Part shown: positions 55,292-64,000 of the stretch, one piece after another | Position numbering within the stretch: the first letter of the stretch is position 1 | Layout of the letters: every line of letters starts with the position of its first letter | Assembly: GCF_000330725.2 (NCBI RefSeq) | Contig: NZ_AMZY02000014.1 | Coordinates: 124,001 to 188,000, forward strand | From: Mariniradius saccharolyticus AK6 | GTDB lineage: Bacteria; Bacteroidota; Bacteroidia; Cytophagales; Cyclobacteriaceae | DNA: 64,000 nucleotides | Direction: 5' to 3' | Program-made: the position numbers and the translations under genes | The notes under the pieces: generated by a model | Database searches by the model: none | What the model saw: only the letters and a program-made list of their open reading frames with translations | Told to the model about the DNA's origin: nothing

Positions 55292-58200
55292 CTAATTGAA
55301 CAGTCTCCTGATCCGCATATTGGCCTTGTCGACCAACAAATACATCACAGGTACCACCACTAACGTAAGGAAGGTCGCAAAGGTTAGACCAAATATTACG
55401 GTCCAAGCCATTGGCCCCCAGAAGGACGCGTTGTCACCTCCTACATAAAACTGTGGATCGAAAGAACTCAATAGGGTACTAAAGTTGATATTCATGCCAA
55501 TCGCCAGCGGTACGAGACCCAAAACGGTCGTGATGGCGGTCAGCAATACGGGACGAAGCCTTGTTTTACCGGCAACCACAATACTTTTGAGCAACTCGTC
55601 ATACGGAAGAAATGAGCCTTCCGGAATATCGAGGTCCTGTCTTCTCCGCTGCCGCACGAGATTGGTATAGTCGATTAATACGATAGCGTTGTTCACGACA
55701 ACTCCGGCGAGGGAAATAATTCCAATCCCAGTCATGATGACGACAAAGTCCATGTTGAAAATTACCAATCCCAGAAACACACCAATGGTACTCAGCACGA
55801 CAGAGGCCATGATGATAAACGGTGTCGTCACAGAGTTGAACTGGGCAACGATAATCAGGAAAATCAAAGAAACCGCGATTAGCAGTGCCCGCGTCAAAAA
55901 CGCCGTCGACTTGGCTTGTTCCTCCTGCTCTCCCGTGAACTTCACGTTAATCCCGTCGGGAATCTCATATTGGGCGACGATCTCTTTGAGCTGATTGTTG
56001 ATCTCGGTCGGATTGTAGCCATCGTTGACATTGGAGAACACGGTAATCACCTTGTTCAGGTCTTTTCTTTTGACCGAACCATAAGTTGAACCGTACTGCA
56101 AGTCCGCCACGGCCGAAATCGGAACCTCCTTTTTATTGCCGAATTTATCCCTGAAGTTGATCTTCTTGTTCAACAGTGTGGCAATGTCATATCGATATTC
56201 ATCCTTGAGCCGAAGTTGGATCGGATAATCTTCCTCCCCTTCTTTGTATTTGGATACTTCCAATCCAAAGAGCGCGGTACGGAGTTCGTTGGCAATGGTC
56301 GAAGTCGAAAGTCCAAACCTCCGAGCTGTCTCCCGATTGATATCCAATACCACTTCAGGGCTTCCCAGTTCGAGGTCCGTTTTCAATTCCTCAATACCTG
56401 CGATATTGGATGAAGCCAAATGGTCCCTGAATTGACCCACAAAATCAATCAGCTTCACGTAATCTTCGCCACTGACTTCAATGTTGACGGCCTTTCCGAC
56501 AGGAGGACCGTTTTGTTGTTTGTTAACCGTAACCAAAACCCCAGGATACTTTTCTCCCAAGGCCCGGATTTCTTCCATGACCTTATTGGTATTGATTCCT
56601 TGGCGGAATTGGTACTCTAGAAAACTGATAGTTACTTTGGCCTTGTTGGGCGTATTGGCGATACTTGGGCCCATAGTCTGATCCCCTGTACCTTCTCCAA
56701 CCTGGGTAATCACCGACTCGATGATCGATTCGTAGGGTTGAAGCACAGCCAAAAGGTCGTCTTCCATTTTGACCATAAACTCATTGGTCGCCTCAGTATC
56801 GGTTCCGATCGGATTTTCGATAAAGACATTGACCAATGCAGGTTGGTTGTCTGGGAAAAACAACACCTTGGGTGCGCGAACCCCCAAGAGACCAATCGAA
56901 AAGAAAAGCAACAGGACTGTCCCTCCAAAAACCAAATAAGGTTTTTTACCATTCAAGGAAAAATTCAATGTGCTTTCGTAGGTGTTTTCCAGCCAAACCA
57001 GAAACACATTTTGGAACCAGCGGATCGCACCCCTGAGTACAAAAACATTGAACACGGTCAGTATCGAAGCTACTAGGAACAGGTTGCCAAACGTATTGGA
57101 ACCGGCGAGAAATGAGAGGATGCCCATGATACCGAGAATCCCCGCGATGACCAAGTTCTTCTGCTTTGGCTTCTCCTTATTGAGATCCTCGACCTTCATG
57201 TACATCGCCGTCAACACCGGGTTGACCACCAAGGCCACAAACAATGAGGACGAAAGTACAATGATCAAGGTGATCGGGAGATATTTCATGAACTCGCCGA
57301 TGATATCATCCCAAAACGCCAAGGGCAAAAATGCCGCAAGCGTCGTAAGGGTCGAAGTAATGATCGGCCAAGCAACTTCTCCGACGCCTTCCTTTGCCGC
57401 CTGAATGGGTGATTTTCCTTCTTGCATCAATCGGTAGATATTCTCAACGACCACGATGCCATTGTCCACCAGCATACCCAATGCAAGGATCAGTGCAAAC
57501 AGCACCATGAGGTTAAGCGTAATGCCCAAAGCACTCAGTATCAGAAAGGATATGAACATGGAAAGCGGAATAGCAATACCTACGAAAAGGGCATTCCTGA
57601 ATCCAAGGAAAAACATCAGGATCAGCACCACTAGGATGACACCGAAGATGATCGAGTTTTCCAAATCACTGACTTGTGTACGGGTGACCTTGGACTGGTC
57701 ATTGGTGATGCTGATCTGAAGGTCCTGCGGGAAACGCTCCGCTTTCGCCTCGTCAATGATTTCTTTGATCTTATCGGCGGCGTCGAGGAGGTTTTCCCCA
57801 CTACGCTTGATGACGTTGACAGTCAATACAGGGAGTTTGTTGCTTCGCGCGTAGCTGGTCCTTTCTTTATATGTATCGGTAACCTCAGCGACATCGGAAA
57901 GATAGACGATCCGATTGTTTTCGGTTTTGATGATGATATCGTTGAGTTCGGCAGGATCTTTCAATTCACCAGTAATCCTTAACGCCCTTCGAAATTCACC
58001 CGTCAACAAATTCCCACCCGAAATGGTGAGGTTTTCTTGGGCAATCGCGTCGGAGATATCACCAAATGAAACGCCCAAGGCTTCCATTTTGTAGATGTCC
58101 GCATCTACCCGGATTTCCCTCTCGATCGTACCACGTAGCTCTGCCTTGGATATCTCAGATAGCTTCTCGATTTCGTCCTCGAGGTATTCCCCAAATTTCT

Positions 58201-58702
58201 TCAACTCTTCTTCCGTATAGTTACCGGAGATGTTGACGTTCATGATCGGGAAATCCGAGGTATTAATCTCCAAAACGTCCGGATCTTGGTCTAGGTCGTT
58301 TGGAAGAGAACTCTTGGATTTATCCACTGCGTCCTTCACATCCTGGATCGCCTTGGCTATTTCGATTCCTGGGTTAAATTCTACCACAATCGATGAAAAG
58401 TCCTGCACCGAAGTCGAGGTAATGTTTTTGACGTTGTTGAGGGACTTCAACTCCTTTTCGATAGGCCTGGAAATCAGGTTTTCCATGTCTATGGGTGAGT
58501 TTCCGGGGTAAGTCGTACCCACATAGACAGTTGGGATGACAATCTCGGGGAAGCTCTCCTTGGGCATCGACTTGTAAGACAGGATACCCAATACCGTGAT
58601 GATTAGCGAAAGGATGATAACAGATGTCTTGTTATCTACGGAAAAGGAACTGATCCCAAATTCCCTTACAATCTCCTTTTTTTGTTCTTCTATCTGTGCC
58701 AT
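55292..58702 (-). CDS. RND-family efflux transporter permease
   Basis: This 1136-residue inner-membrane pump subunit has the N-terminal helix of the HAE family (FSVDNKTSVIILSLIITVLGILSYKSMP) and the transmembrane-4 motif GMLVDNGIVVVENIYRL. Periplasmic porter domains are separated by two transmembrane blocks, and the second half repeats the same layout (GVVVNNAIVLIDYTNLVRQRR). The length is slightly longer than AcrB. Substrates cannot be told. It is the final gene of a tetR-tolC-adaptor-RND operon; the adaptor stop is only 4 nt upstream of its ATG. Confidence 0.93.
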   Translation of the reverse strand: MAQIEEQKKEIVREFGISSFSVDNKTSVIILSLIITVLGILSYKSMPKESFPEIVIPTVYVGTTYPGNSPIDMENLISRPIEKELKSLNNVKNITSTSVQDFSSIVVEFNPGIEIAKAIQDVKDAVDKSKSSLPNDLDQDPDVLEINTSDFPIMNVNISGNYTEEELKKFGEYLEDEIEKLSEISKAELRGTIEREIRVDADIYKMEALGVSFGDISDAIAQENLTISGGNLLTGEFRRALRITGELKDPAELNDIIIKTENNRIVYLSDVAEVTDTYKERTSYARSNKLPVLTVNVIKRSGENLLDAADKIKEIIDEAKAERFPQDLQISITNDQSKVTRTQVSDLENSIIFGVILVVLILMFFLGFRNALFVGIAIPLSMFISFLILSALGITLNLMVLFALILALGMLVDNGIVVVENIYRLMQEGKSPIQAAKEGVGEVAWPIITSTLTTLAAFLPLAFWDDIIGEFMKYLPITLIIVLSSSLFVALVVNPVLTAMYMKVEDLNKEKPKQKNLVIAGILGIMGILSFLAGSNTFGNLFLVASILTVFNVFVLRGAIRWFQNVFLVWLENTYESTLNFSLNGKKPYLVFGGTVLLLFFSIGLLGVRAPKVLFFPDNQPALVNVFIENPIGTDTEATNEFMVKMEDDLLAVLQPYESIIESVITQVGEGTGDQTMGPSIANTPNKAKVTISFLEYQFRQGINTNKVMEEIRALGEKYPGVLVTVNKQQNGPPVGKAVNIEVSGEDYVKLIDFVGQFRDHLASSNIAGIEELKTDLELGSPEVVLDINRETARRFGLSTSTIANELRTALFGLEVSKYKEGEEDYPIQLRLKDEYRYDIATLLNKKINFRDKFGNKKEVPISAVADLQYGSTYGSVKRKDLNKVITVFSNVNDGYNPTEINNQLKEIVAQYEIPDGINVKFTGEQEEQAKSTAFLTRALLIAVSLIFLIIVAQFNSVTTPFIIMASVVLSTIGVFLGLVIFNMDFVVIMTGIGIISLAGVVVNNAIVLIDYTNLVRQRRRQDLDIPEGSFLPYDELLKSIVVAGKTRLRPVLLTAITTVLGLVPLAIGMNINFSTLLSSFDPQFYVGGDNASFWGPMAWTVIFGLTFATFLTLVVVPVMYLLVDKANMRIRRLFN

Positions 58703-58706
58703 AGGA

Positions 58707-59834
58707 TTACTTCGCTACGTTCACTGCGTAATTGTCCCCTACTTCCCTGAACCCTTTGTCCACCAACACCTCAGTACCGGTCAGGCCTTCCAAAATCTCG
58801 GCAGTTTCCTTGAAGGTTTTGCCACGCTTGATATAGCGCTTTTTGCTGGTATTGTTTTCAACAGTGAAGACATAATCCCCTTTGTTGTCCTGCAAAATCA
58901 GGTAGTTCGGGATCGTGACGGCTGATGCACTTTCGTAGTCTTTGATCTTGAGCACAGCGATCATGTTGGGCTTTATTTCTGCTTGGGCAGGAAGCACTAC
59001 TTCCACCTTAAAGGTCCTGTTGTTGGGGTTGATAATCGCACCAACTGCAGAAACCTTGGATTTCAATTCCTGTCCAATGGAAGGGAAGGAAATCGCGACT
59101 GCATCTCCTTTGTTGACGATACCTACATACCGCTCGGAAACGTCAGCTTCGACAAAAAGATCGCTGTCGCCCACAAATTGGAACATCGGCGTACCTGGCT
59201 GTACCAGTTCACCCAAACGGGCCTGAACCGTCTCAACGGTACCGTTGAATGGTGCCCTGACCTGGGTCCTTGCTTCCTGGGTCTTGAGACTCGCAAGGCT
59301 TTTTTCCAAAGTCTCTTTCCTGTTTTTCGCTTCCAAGTATTGGATCTCAGTGCCAATCTGCTGCTTCCAAAGTCTTTCCTGCTTTTCGAAAACTATCTTC
59401 GCAAGCTCCAATTGCTTTTCGATTTCTTCGATATTCCTACTGATCGCCTCGGCATCAATTCTTGCCAAAACCTGCCCTTTGGTCACGCGCATGCCCTCGG
59501 TGGCGATGATTTCCTGGACCCTACCGGAGACTTCACCCGAAATGTTGACATTCTTTTTGGAGAGGACTGAGCCTGTAACCTCCACAAAATGCTCAAATTT
59601 CCCACTGGAAGGTGTAAGCGTCGATATCAATACCGCTTTCCTGTTTTCCTGAGCAAAAGCAGGATCCAATTGCGCGATCTCCTTTTCCAAGGTCTCGATG
59701 GAAGCACGCATTTCCGCCGCTGACTTTTTTAATTCAGCCAATTGAGTTTTCTTTTGGCTGAGTTCGTCTTTTGGTCCGCAGGATACGGCCAAAAGTATAG
59801 TTCCAAAAATCAATAGTCCAATATTCGTTTTCAT
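58707..59834 (-). CDS. Efflux RND transporter periplasmic adaptor subunit
   Basis: This 375-residue membrane fusion protein is lipidated by its VSCG motif (Cys about 19). A short coiled-coil (LSQKKTQLAELKKSAAEMRASIETLEKEI) follows, then the lipoyl halves GRVQEIIATEGMRVTKGQVLARID and TQVRAPFNGTVETVQ, and the beta-barrel part SDLFVEADVSERYV. ATG 59834 is preferred to the in-frame codon 8 codons before, because the preceding MKKQKKKH is not part of a normal signal. It lies between tolC and RND genes in the operon. Confidence 0.92.
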   Translation of the reverse strand: MKTNIGLLIFGTILLAVSCGPKDELSQKKTQLAELKKSAAEMRASIETLEKEIAQLDPAFAQENRKAVLISTLTPSSGKFEHFVEVTGSVLSKKNVNISGEVSGRVQEIIATEGMRVTKGQVLARIDAEAISRNIEEIEKQLELAKIVFEKQERLWKQQIGTEIQYLEAKNRKETLEKSLASLKTQEARTQVRAPFNGTVETVQARLGELVQPGTPMFQFVGDSDLFVEADVSERYVGIVNKGDAVAISFPSIGQELKSKVSAVGAIINPNNRTFKVEVVLPAQAEIKPNMIAVLKIKDYESASAVTIPNYLILQDNKGDYVFTVENNTSKKRYIKRGKTFKETAEILEGLTGTEVLVDKGFREVGDNYAVNVAK

Positions 59835-59869
59835 ATGTTTCTTTTTCTGTTTTTTCAATTGTGGTTTTA

Positions 59870-61228
59870 TTAGAGAATACCCAAGGCTTTTTCGAGGTCG
59901 ACTTTAGCGATCAGAGCATCATAAAGTGCGGAGAAATAATTGTTTTCGGCATCTTTCAGGGCAGAGTCGGCTTCTACAACTTCTAGGTTGGAGCCCACGC
60001 CTTCCTGGTATTTTATCTGTGCCATGCGGAATACTTCTAAAGCCAGCTCGCGGTTCTCTTCCTGTACCTTGAATGTGCGGATGTTGTTCTCCAAGGTGGT
60101 CTTTGCTTGGAACCTCTCTACTCGGATATTGTCTTCGATGAAAATTCTCTGGTTTTGGAGCTGCTCCATCTGATACCTTTTTTGCCTGATTTGTGCACTC
60201 TTCAGCAAGCCATCGAATACGGGTATTTGCAGCCTGAGCCCAATGAATGCGCCCGTGAACCAGCGGTCGTTTTGGAACATCAATCCCGTGGACTGCGCAG
60301 CCGCATTTCTTTGGTATGTTCCAAAAAAGTCAAGGTTTGGAATATAGAGCGAAGTGGTGTACTTAATGTCCAGATCAACCAGTTCAAGGTTAGTTTCCAA
60401 TTGGTCGACTTCGACCCTCCTTCCTCCCTCAGATTGAAGCAAGGCCTCCAATTCACCCAGGGAAACCAGATCCTGCAGCTTTTCACTCAGTTCAATCTGG
60501 TAGTTCATGGGCAGTCCCATCTGCAGTTTGAGGAGCTCGACACTGATGTCGCGGGCTGCCTGGACTTTCTCGATTTCAGTTTGGAGATTGTTGCGCTGAA
60601 CTTTGATCCTCGAAACATCGATTTTCTCCGCAAATCCAGCTTCATAAAGCGCCTGTGTTTCTTTCAGCAGTGTATCCAACCTGCCAAGGTTTGCCCGTAC
60701 CAGGGTCTGCCGCACGTCGTTGACCAAAACGGAGAAATACGCTTTCTTGATGCTTTCCTTCACATCGACCTGCGTCTTTTGGTTGTCAAACTCCGAGAGC
60801 AGCTTATAAGTCTTCGCGGCTTTCAAGCCAACAAAGTACGATCCGTCGAAAATCATCTGGTTCAGTTGGAACACCAATCCCGAGGTGTAGTTGACACCGA
60901 ATCGGACCGGCAATACATCCGAGTCAACATCGGGGTTCGCCAGCGGCCCCTCATTGGGCAGGAAGACTACGGGTATCGCGGCGTTGTGCGTGACGTCAAA
61001 CGTTCCATTGATCTGTGGAAGGCCTGCAGATCTCCGTTCGGTGATGCTCGCTTTCGCAATCAGGGTTTCAAGCTTTGCGTTTTTGGCTTCGACGTTGTTT
61101 TCCAAGGCGTATTCCAAGCTTTCTTCCAAAGTAAGCTTGAGTACTTCTTGGGAAAAGGCTGGGGATTCCACCAAGAGCACCGGAAGGAATATCCCTATTC
61201 CAAAAAGGCTTTTAATTGTGGTTTTCAT
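59870..61228 (-). CDS. TolC-family outer membrane efflux protein
   Basis: This 452-residue protein starts at ATG 61228 to give a signal peptide (MKTTIKSLFGIGIFLPVLL, ending AFSQE). It has the paired helical-domain repeats of the family: LTLEESLEYALENNVEAKNAKLE, QINGTF, a mid-protein YKLLSEF helix, and YQEGVGSNLEVVEADSALKDAENNYFSALYDALIAKVDLEKALG at the end. It forms the outer-membrane channel for the adaptor/RND pair downstream. Its start lies inside the last codons of the tetR gene, a 17-nt overlap. Confidence 0.93.
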   Translation of the reverse strand: MKTTIKSLFGIGIFLPVLLVESPAFSQEVLKLTLEESLEYALENNVEAKNAKLETLIAKASITERRSAGLPQINGTFDVTHNAAIPVVFLPNEGPLANPDVDSDVLPVRFGVNYTSGLVFQLNQMIFDGSYFVGLKAAKTYKLLSEFDNQKTQVDVKESIKKAYFSVLVNDVRQTLVRANLGRLDTLLKETQALYEAGFAEKIDVSRIKVQRNNLQTEIEKVQAARDISVELLKLQMGLPMNYQIELSEKLQDLVSLGELEALLQSEGGRRVEVDQLETNLELVDLDIKYTTSLYIPNLDFFGTYQRNAAAQSTGLMFQNDRWFTGAFIGLRLQIPVFDGLLKSAQIRQKRYQMEQLQNQRIFIEDNIRVERFQAKTTLENNIRTFKVQEENRELALEVFRMAQIKYQEGVGSNLEVVEADSALKDAENNYFSALYDALIAKVDLEKALGIL

Positions 61229-61832
61229 TGGTTTGTTTTTTTTGATTTTGATATGCTTCTCTTCCTTTGTCTGTAAAAATTCCATATAAGAAATGTTCGA
61301 ATAGCTCCACCTGCAGATCGACTTGATTGAACTTGGAAGGCGGAAATTTAATGGGGTCAAAAGTGCTCATCATCTGCTCGAGTCGGGTAAGCGCAATGAT
61401 CTCCGTATTGATTTCCGGACGGAAATACCCCTGAACCTTCCCCTTCTCCAATACATCTACAATCTGTTTGTAAATGTGCTCCTTCTTAAAATCCTCAAAA
61501 AGCTGCCAACACTGCGGATAATACCGCTGCAACTCGTTGAGCACCATGGGATTGATGTCCGCAAACCGATCACGCATATAGGAGGATAGTTCCACCAAAT
61601 GCTTGATCAAATCCTCTTCCAACACTGGAAAACAATCAATCGCCGACTTGTCCTTGTCTAACTCAGCCGTAAAAACTTCCAACACCAGTTGGTTTTTGTC
61701 GGCAAATTCCTGGTAAATGGTCTTCTTGGAAATCCCTGCCATTCGCGCGATGTCATCCATCGTGACAGACCTAAGCCCATAGCGCTTGAACTGCTCGTTG
61801 GCAATCTCGATGATCTTTTCTTTTGTATCCAA
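61212..61832 (-). CDS. TetR-family transcriptional regulator
   Basis: This 206-residue repressor has an N-terminal TetR HTH (about 5-50: KIIEIANEQFKRYGLRSVTMDDIARMAGISKKTIYQEFADKNQLV). The start is TTG at 61832; no ATG is in frame close by. It is the first gene of the efflux operon and overlaps tolC by 17 nt, so it likely represses its own operon through the palindrome at 61956-61971. Confidence 0.9.
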   Translation of the reverse strand: MDTKEKIIEIANEQFKRYGLRSVTMDDIARMAGISKKTIYQEFADKNQLVLEVFTAELDKDKSAIDCFPVLEEDLIKHLVELSSYMRDRFADINPMVLNELQRYYPQCWQLFEDFKKEHIYKQIVDVLEKGKVQGYFRPEINTEIIALTRLEQMMSTFDPIKFPPSKFNQVDLQVELFEHFLYGIFTDKGREAYQNQKKQTNENHN

Positions 61833-61935
61833 ATCCGTTGAAATTTGAGGACAAAACTCAGGAAACTATTGGAAAGTTCAAAGTTTCTTAAGTTTTTTTA
61901 AATATTTTATTTCGAAAAAACCAGAAACAAGAAAT

Positions 61936-61973
61936 TATCGAACAAATAATCATTATGTTCGGTATCGAACAAA
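61936..61973. promoter_or_regulatory. Candidate TetR operator
   Basis: TGTTCG (61956-61961) and CGAACA (61966-61971) form a palindrome around GTAT. A further CGAACA at 61939-61944, within the direct repeat TATCGAACAAA (61936-61946 and 61963-61973), makes a compound site. It lies about 105-135 nt before the tetR start, in the intergenic region shared with the divergent hydrolase gene. Confidence 0.5.
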
Positions 61974-62047
61974 AAATATTATTCTGATTTAAAATTTTAA
62001 GAAAAACAAAATTCCCTTATTTACCAATAATACTGAACTTGTGAATT

Positions 62048-62872
62048 ATGTCAACACGATTCCTTGAAACATCCTTTGGCCATTTGGCTTATAAGCGACA
62101 TGGAAAGGGCAGTGAGGTATTTGTGCTTTTCCATGGTTTTGGACAGAGCATGAAGGTGTATGATCCTTATTTACCCTTGAGAAAGGAAAATGAAAGCTAT
62201 TTGGTCTTCGATATTTTCTATCATGGCCAAAGCAGCTGGAAAACCGCCGACAAAAAACTTACGAAAGAAATCTGGCGGGAAATCTGGGTCCAACTGATGG
62301 CGGAGGAGAAATTTGACGCATTTCACTTAATCGGCTACAGCATGGGGGGAAAATTTTGCCTCGTCACTTACGAGCTTTTTCCCGAGCGCGTGAAATCACT
62401 CTTGCTGATGGCGCCCGACGGGATCAAAACCGGCTTTTGGTACAATATGGCGACCTTTCCTGGCTATATGAACCGGCTATTCAAGCGGGTGGTGTTCCAT
62501 CCGGATCGGTTTTTCAGGGTTATGGATTTCCTACATTCACTTGGTCTTTTGCAGAGCAGCTTGATCAAATTTGTCAAGTCACAAATGCAAACCCGAACCA
62601 TGCGGGCGCAAATCTACTTTACATGGAGCGTCTTCAAGCCGCTGCAGCCTGATATTGGAAAAATCATTGTTTATATACGAGAGCGCGGAACTCCGGCAAT
62701 GCTTGTCACAGGAAAGTATGACAAAATGATCACTTCGAAAAATTTGCAACGATTCAATTCAAAAATCCCACATCTGCAACAAGTGGAATTGGAATGCGGG
62801 CATAATGACCTAATTGAAAAAACCGCAAAATTCCTTATAAAAAATCCGGTAAAAATTGGCGGTGAAGGTTGA
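62048..62872 (+). CDS. Alpha/beta-hydrolase
   Basis: This 274-residue alpha/beta-hydrolase has FVLFHGFGQSMK (oxyanion-loop region), the nucleophile elbow GYSMGGK with Ser98, and the His motif CGHNDLI near the end. Many such proteins hydrolyse esters or act in lipid turnover. It is divergent from the TetR gene and could be co-regulated through the shared operator region. No signal peptide, so likely cytoplasmic. The substrate is unknown. Confidence 0.85.
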   Translation: MSTRFLETSFGHLAYKRHGKGSEVFVLFHGFGQSMKVYDPYLPLRKENESYLVFDIFYHGQSSWKTADKKLTKEIWREIWVQLMAEEKFDAFHLIGYSMGGKFCLVTYELFPERVKSLLLMAPDGIKTGFWYNMATFPGYMNRLFKRVVFHPDRFFRVMDFLHSLGLLQSSLIKFVKSQMQTRTMRAQIYFTWSVFKPLQPDIGKIIVYIRERGTPAMLVTGKYDKMITSKNLQRFNSKIPHLQQVELECGHNDLIEKTAKFLIKNPVKIGGEG

Positions 62873-62908
62873 AAATTGGTAAATTTCTTCAACCCAAAAT
62901 AGCAAGCC

Positions 62909-63451
62909 ATGAAAGCCTTAAAAAGAATCGGATTCGCTGCCCTACTCCTGTTGGTGGCGGTCCTGACCTTGGCGGTTTTTGTACCAAAAGACTGCGAGGT
63001 ACAACGTGAAATCACCATCAACCGCCCGGCGTCAGAAGTTTTTGAATACGTGAAATACCTTAAGAACCAAGATAAATTCAGCGCTTGGTCCAACATGGAT
63101 CCTGTGATGAAGCGCGCCTATTACGGTCAGGACGGGGAAATCGGATTCGTCTCTACCTGTAAAAGCAAACGCCCCGACGTGGGCAAACGGGAACACAAAA
63201 TCGTGGCAATCGAAAATGGAAAGCGTATCGACTATGAGTGGAACCTGACAAAACCGTTTAAATCGACCTATCGCGCCTACCTCATCACAGAGTCAGTTGG
63301 ACCCTCTGAGACCAAGGTCACTTGGGGATTCAGTGGCGACATGGGCTACCCGGGCAACCTTAGGCTTCTTGCACTTGATGTGGAAGAAGCGGTTGGCGAG
63401 GATTTTGAATCGGGCCTCGTGAAGCTGAAGCGGATAATGGAAAGTCGTTGA
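62909..63451 (+). CDS. SRPBCC-family protein
   Basis: This 180-residue protein has an N-terminal hydrophobic segment (FAALLLLVAVLTLAVFV) and then a START/polyketide-cyclase-like fold with CEVQREITINRPASEVFEYVKYLKNQDKFSAWSNMDP. The strand KRIDYEWNLTKPFKSTYRAYLI and the TKVTWGFSGDM segment follow. Such proteins bind hydrophobic ligands; specific function unknown. Probably membrane-anchored or exported. It lies 36 nt after the hydrolase and ends at a terminator. Confidence 0.8.
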   Translation: MKALKRIGFAALLLLVAVLTLAVFVPKDCEVQREITINRPASEVFEYVKYLKNQDKFSAWSNMDPVMKRAYYGQDGEIGFVSTCKSKRPDVGKREHKIVAIENGKRIDYEWNLTKPFKSTYRAYLITESVGPSETKVTWGFSGDMGYPGNLRLLALDVEEAVGEDFESGLVKLKRIMESR

Positions 63452-63459
63452 AGACCAAG

Positions 63460-63483
63460 AAAAGGGCTCTAGGCCCTTTTTTT
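63460..63483 (+). terminator. Rho-independent terminator
   Basis: AAAGGGC (63461-63467) pairs with GCCCTTT (63473-63479) with a 5-nt loop, then a run of T to 63483. It overlaps the stop region of the convergent TolC-family gene by two bases. Confidence 0.75.
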
Positions 63484-64000
63484 ATTGGTTTTCCACATCG
63501 AGTACACCCAATTGGTACCGCAAAATCACCTCCTGAAAGAACAATGTATAAAGCGCCTGAGCATAGTCGGCTTGCCCACGTACAAGCTGCTGATTGGCAG
63601 TGGCTAGGTCTACAAAGTTGCTGACGCCGAGCCGGAATCGCTCAGCAATGGCTGTCTGTGCTTCAACGGCCGCAGCCAGTTGCACTTTGGTTGCTTCCTC
63701 CCGCTTGATACTCGCCTTATAGTTTTCGTAAGCCAATTTGATTTCTTGGTATACCCTACGCTCGAGGGCATTTCGATCGAGCTGTTGGTTGTGGTATTGC
63801 ATACGGCTTCTCGCTACGGTAGCACGGTTGTCGAAATTGGTGAAAATGGGCAGATTGAGGCTCAATCCAAACGTGCGCTGCGGATAGACTTGCCAAAGCT
63901 GTTCGGAGATCCTCCGATTATCTAGTGAAGTGAAAAAAGTATTGTAATCGAAGAAAGCATTCAACTGGGGATAAAGAATACCCTTGGTGGCAGCGAGCTG
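63482..64000 (-). CDS. TolC-family protein, C-terminal part (truncated by window)
   Basis: The visible 173 codons stay open to the right edge; codons before the first visible Met-like TTG continue as QLAATKGILYPQLNAFFDYN, so the gene begins outside the window. Typical TolC end features are FGLSLNLPIFTNFDNRATV and LGVSNFVDLATANQQLVRGQADYAQALYTLFFQEVILRYQLG. This is a second outer-membrane efflux channel, distinct from the one in the tetR operon. The matching pump genes, if any, are not in view. Confidence 0.9.
   Translation of the reverse strand, partial: QLAATKGILYPQLNAFFDYNTFFTSLDNRRISEQLWQVYPQRTFGLSLNLPIFTNFDNRATVARSRMQYHNQQLDRNALERRVYQEIKLAYENYKASIKREEATKVQLAAAVEAQTAIAERFRLGVSNFVDLATANQQLVRGQADYAQALYTLFFQEVILRYQLGVLDVENQ

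Overview
This window looks like chromosomal DNA of a Bacteroidota bacterium of the Cytophagales / Cyclobacteriaceae type. The supporting signs are type IX secretion (T9SS) type B sorting domains on three giant surface proteins, a PorP/SprF-like partner, TonB-dependent receptors with carboxypeptidase-regulatory-like N-termini, a FecR/ECF-sigma pair, a UpxY-type NusG paralogue, an sdhCAB operon of the Bacteroidota type and a TTTG-N19-TAnnTTTG-like promoter. The genus is inference. Both window edges cut through context; the gene at the right edge is truncated.

Layout. 0-5.6 kb: a membrane protein, a bacterial eRF1-like (baeRF) protein and a PepSY membrane protein, separated by long repeat-rich intergenic DNA. 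5.6-10.1 kb: a MORN-like repeat protein, purC, a STAS anti-anti-sigma protein, RNase Z and a queuosine-precursor transporter. 10.1-11.0 kb: intergenic DNA with several hairpin-forming repeats. 11.0-18.8 kb: an ECF sigma factor / FecR anti-sigma / STN-domain surface-repeat protein operon, followed by a second surface-repeat protein, a small outer-membrane barrel and a TonB-dependent receptor. Three near-identical bipartite promoter-like elements (ATAGGGGT-N11-CAATTGTC, degenerate in the first) precede the sigma gene and two of the downstream genes, so the cluster looks like a self-contained ECF regulon. 18.9-26 kb: a 1647-residue SprB-repeat adhesin translationally coupled to a PorP/SprF protein, an esterase and a carbonic anhydrase. 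26.7-33 kb: two 928-residue paralogous T9SS cargo proteins in tandem, with a gene-conversion-like tract and a decayed DCC-family gene between them.

33.2-38.6 kb: sdhCAB and a cytochrome-c-containing sorbosone-dehydrogenase-like lipoprotein. 38.6-47.8 kb: a relic of an AraC gene that now forms half of a terminator, a hypothetical protein, an outer-membrane beta-barrel receptor, a serine hydrolase, a DUF285 lipoprotein, two AraC regulators and a hypothetical envelope protein. 48-54.3 kb: a GH20 hexosaminidase, a Tat-exported Gfo/Idh oxidoreductase, a CpcT-like protein, xseA/xseB and a hypothetical barrel. 54.3-55.1 kb: a palindrome cluster beside an orphan UpxY-type gene. 55.2-62 kb: a tetR-tolC-adaptor-RND efflux operon with a palindromic operator candidate. 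62-64 kb: an alpha/beta hydrolase, an SRPBCC protein and a second, truncated TolC-family gene.

The most interesting items are the ECF regulon with its STN-fused surface-repeat protein, the mosaic tandem duplication of T9SS cargo genes, and the dispersed covarying hairpin repeats. Family assignments come from reading protein motifs by eye; no database search was run.
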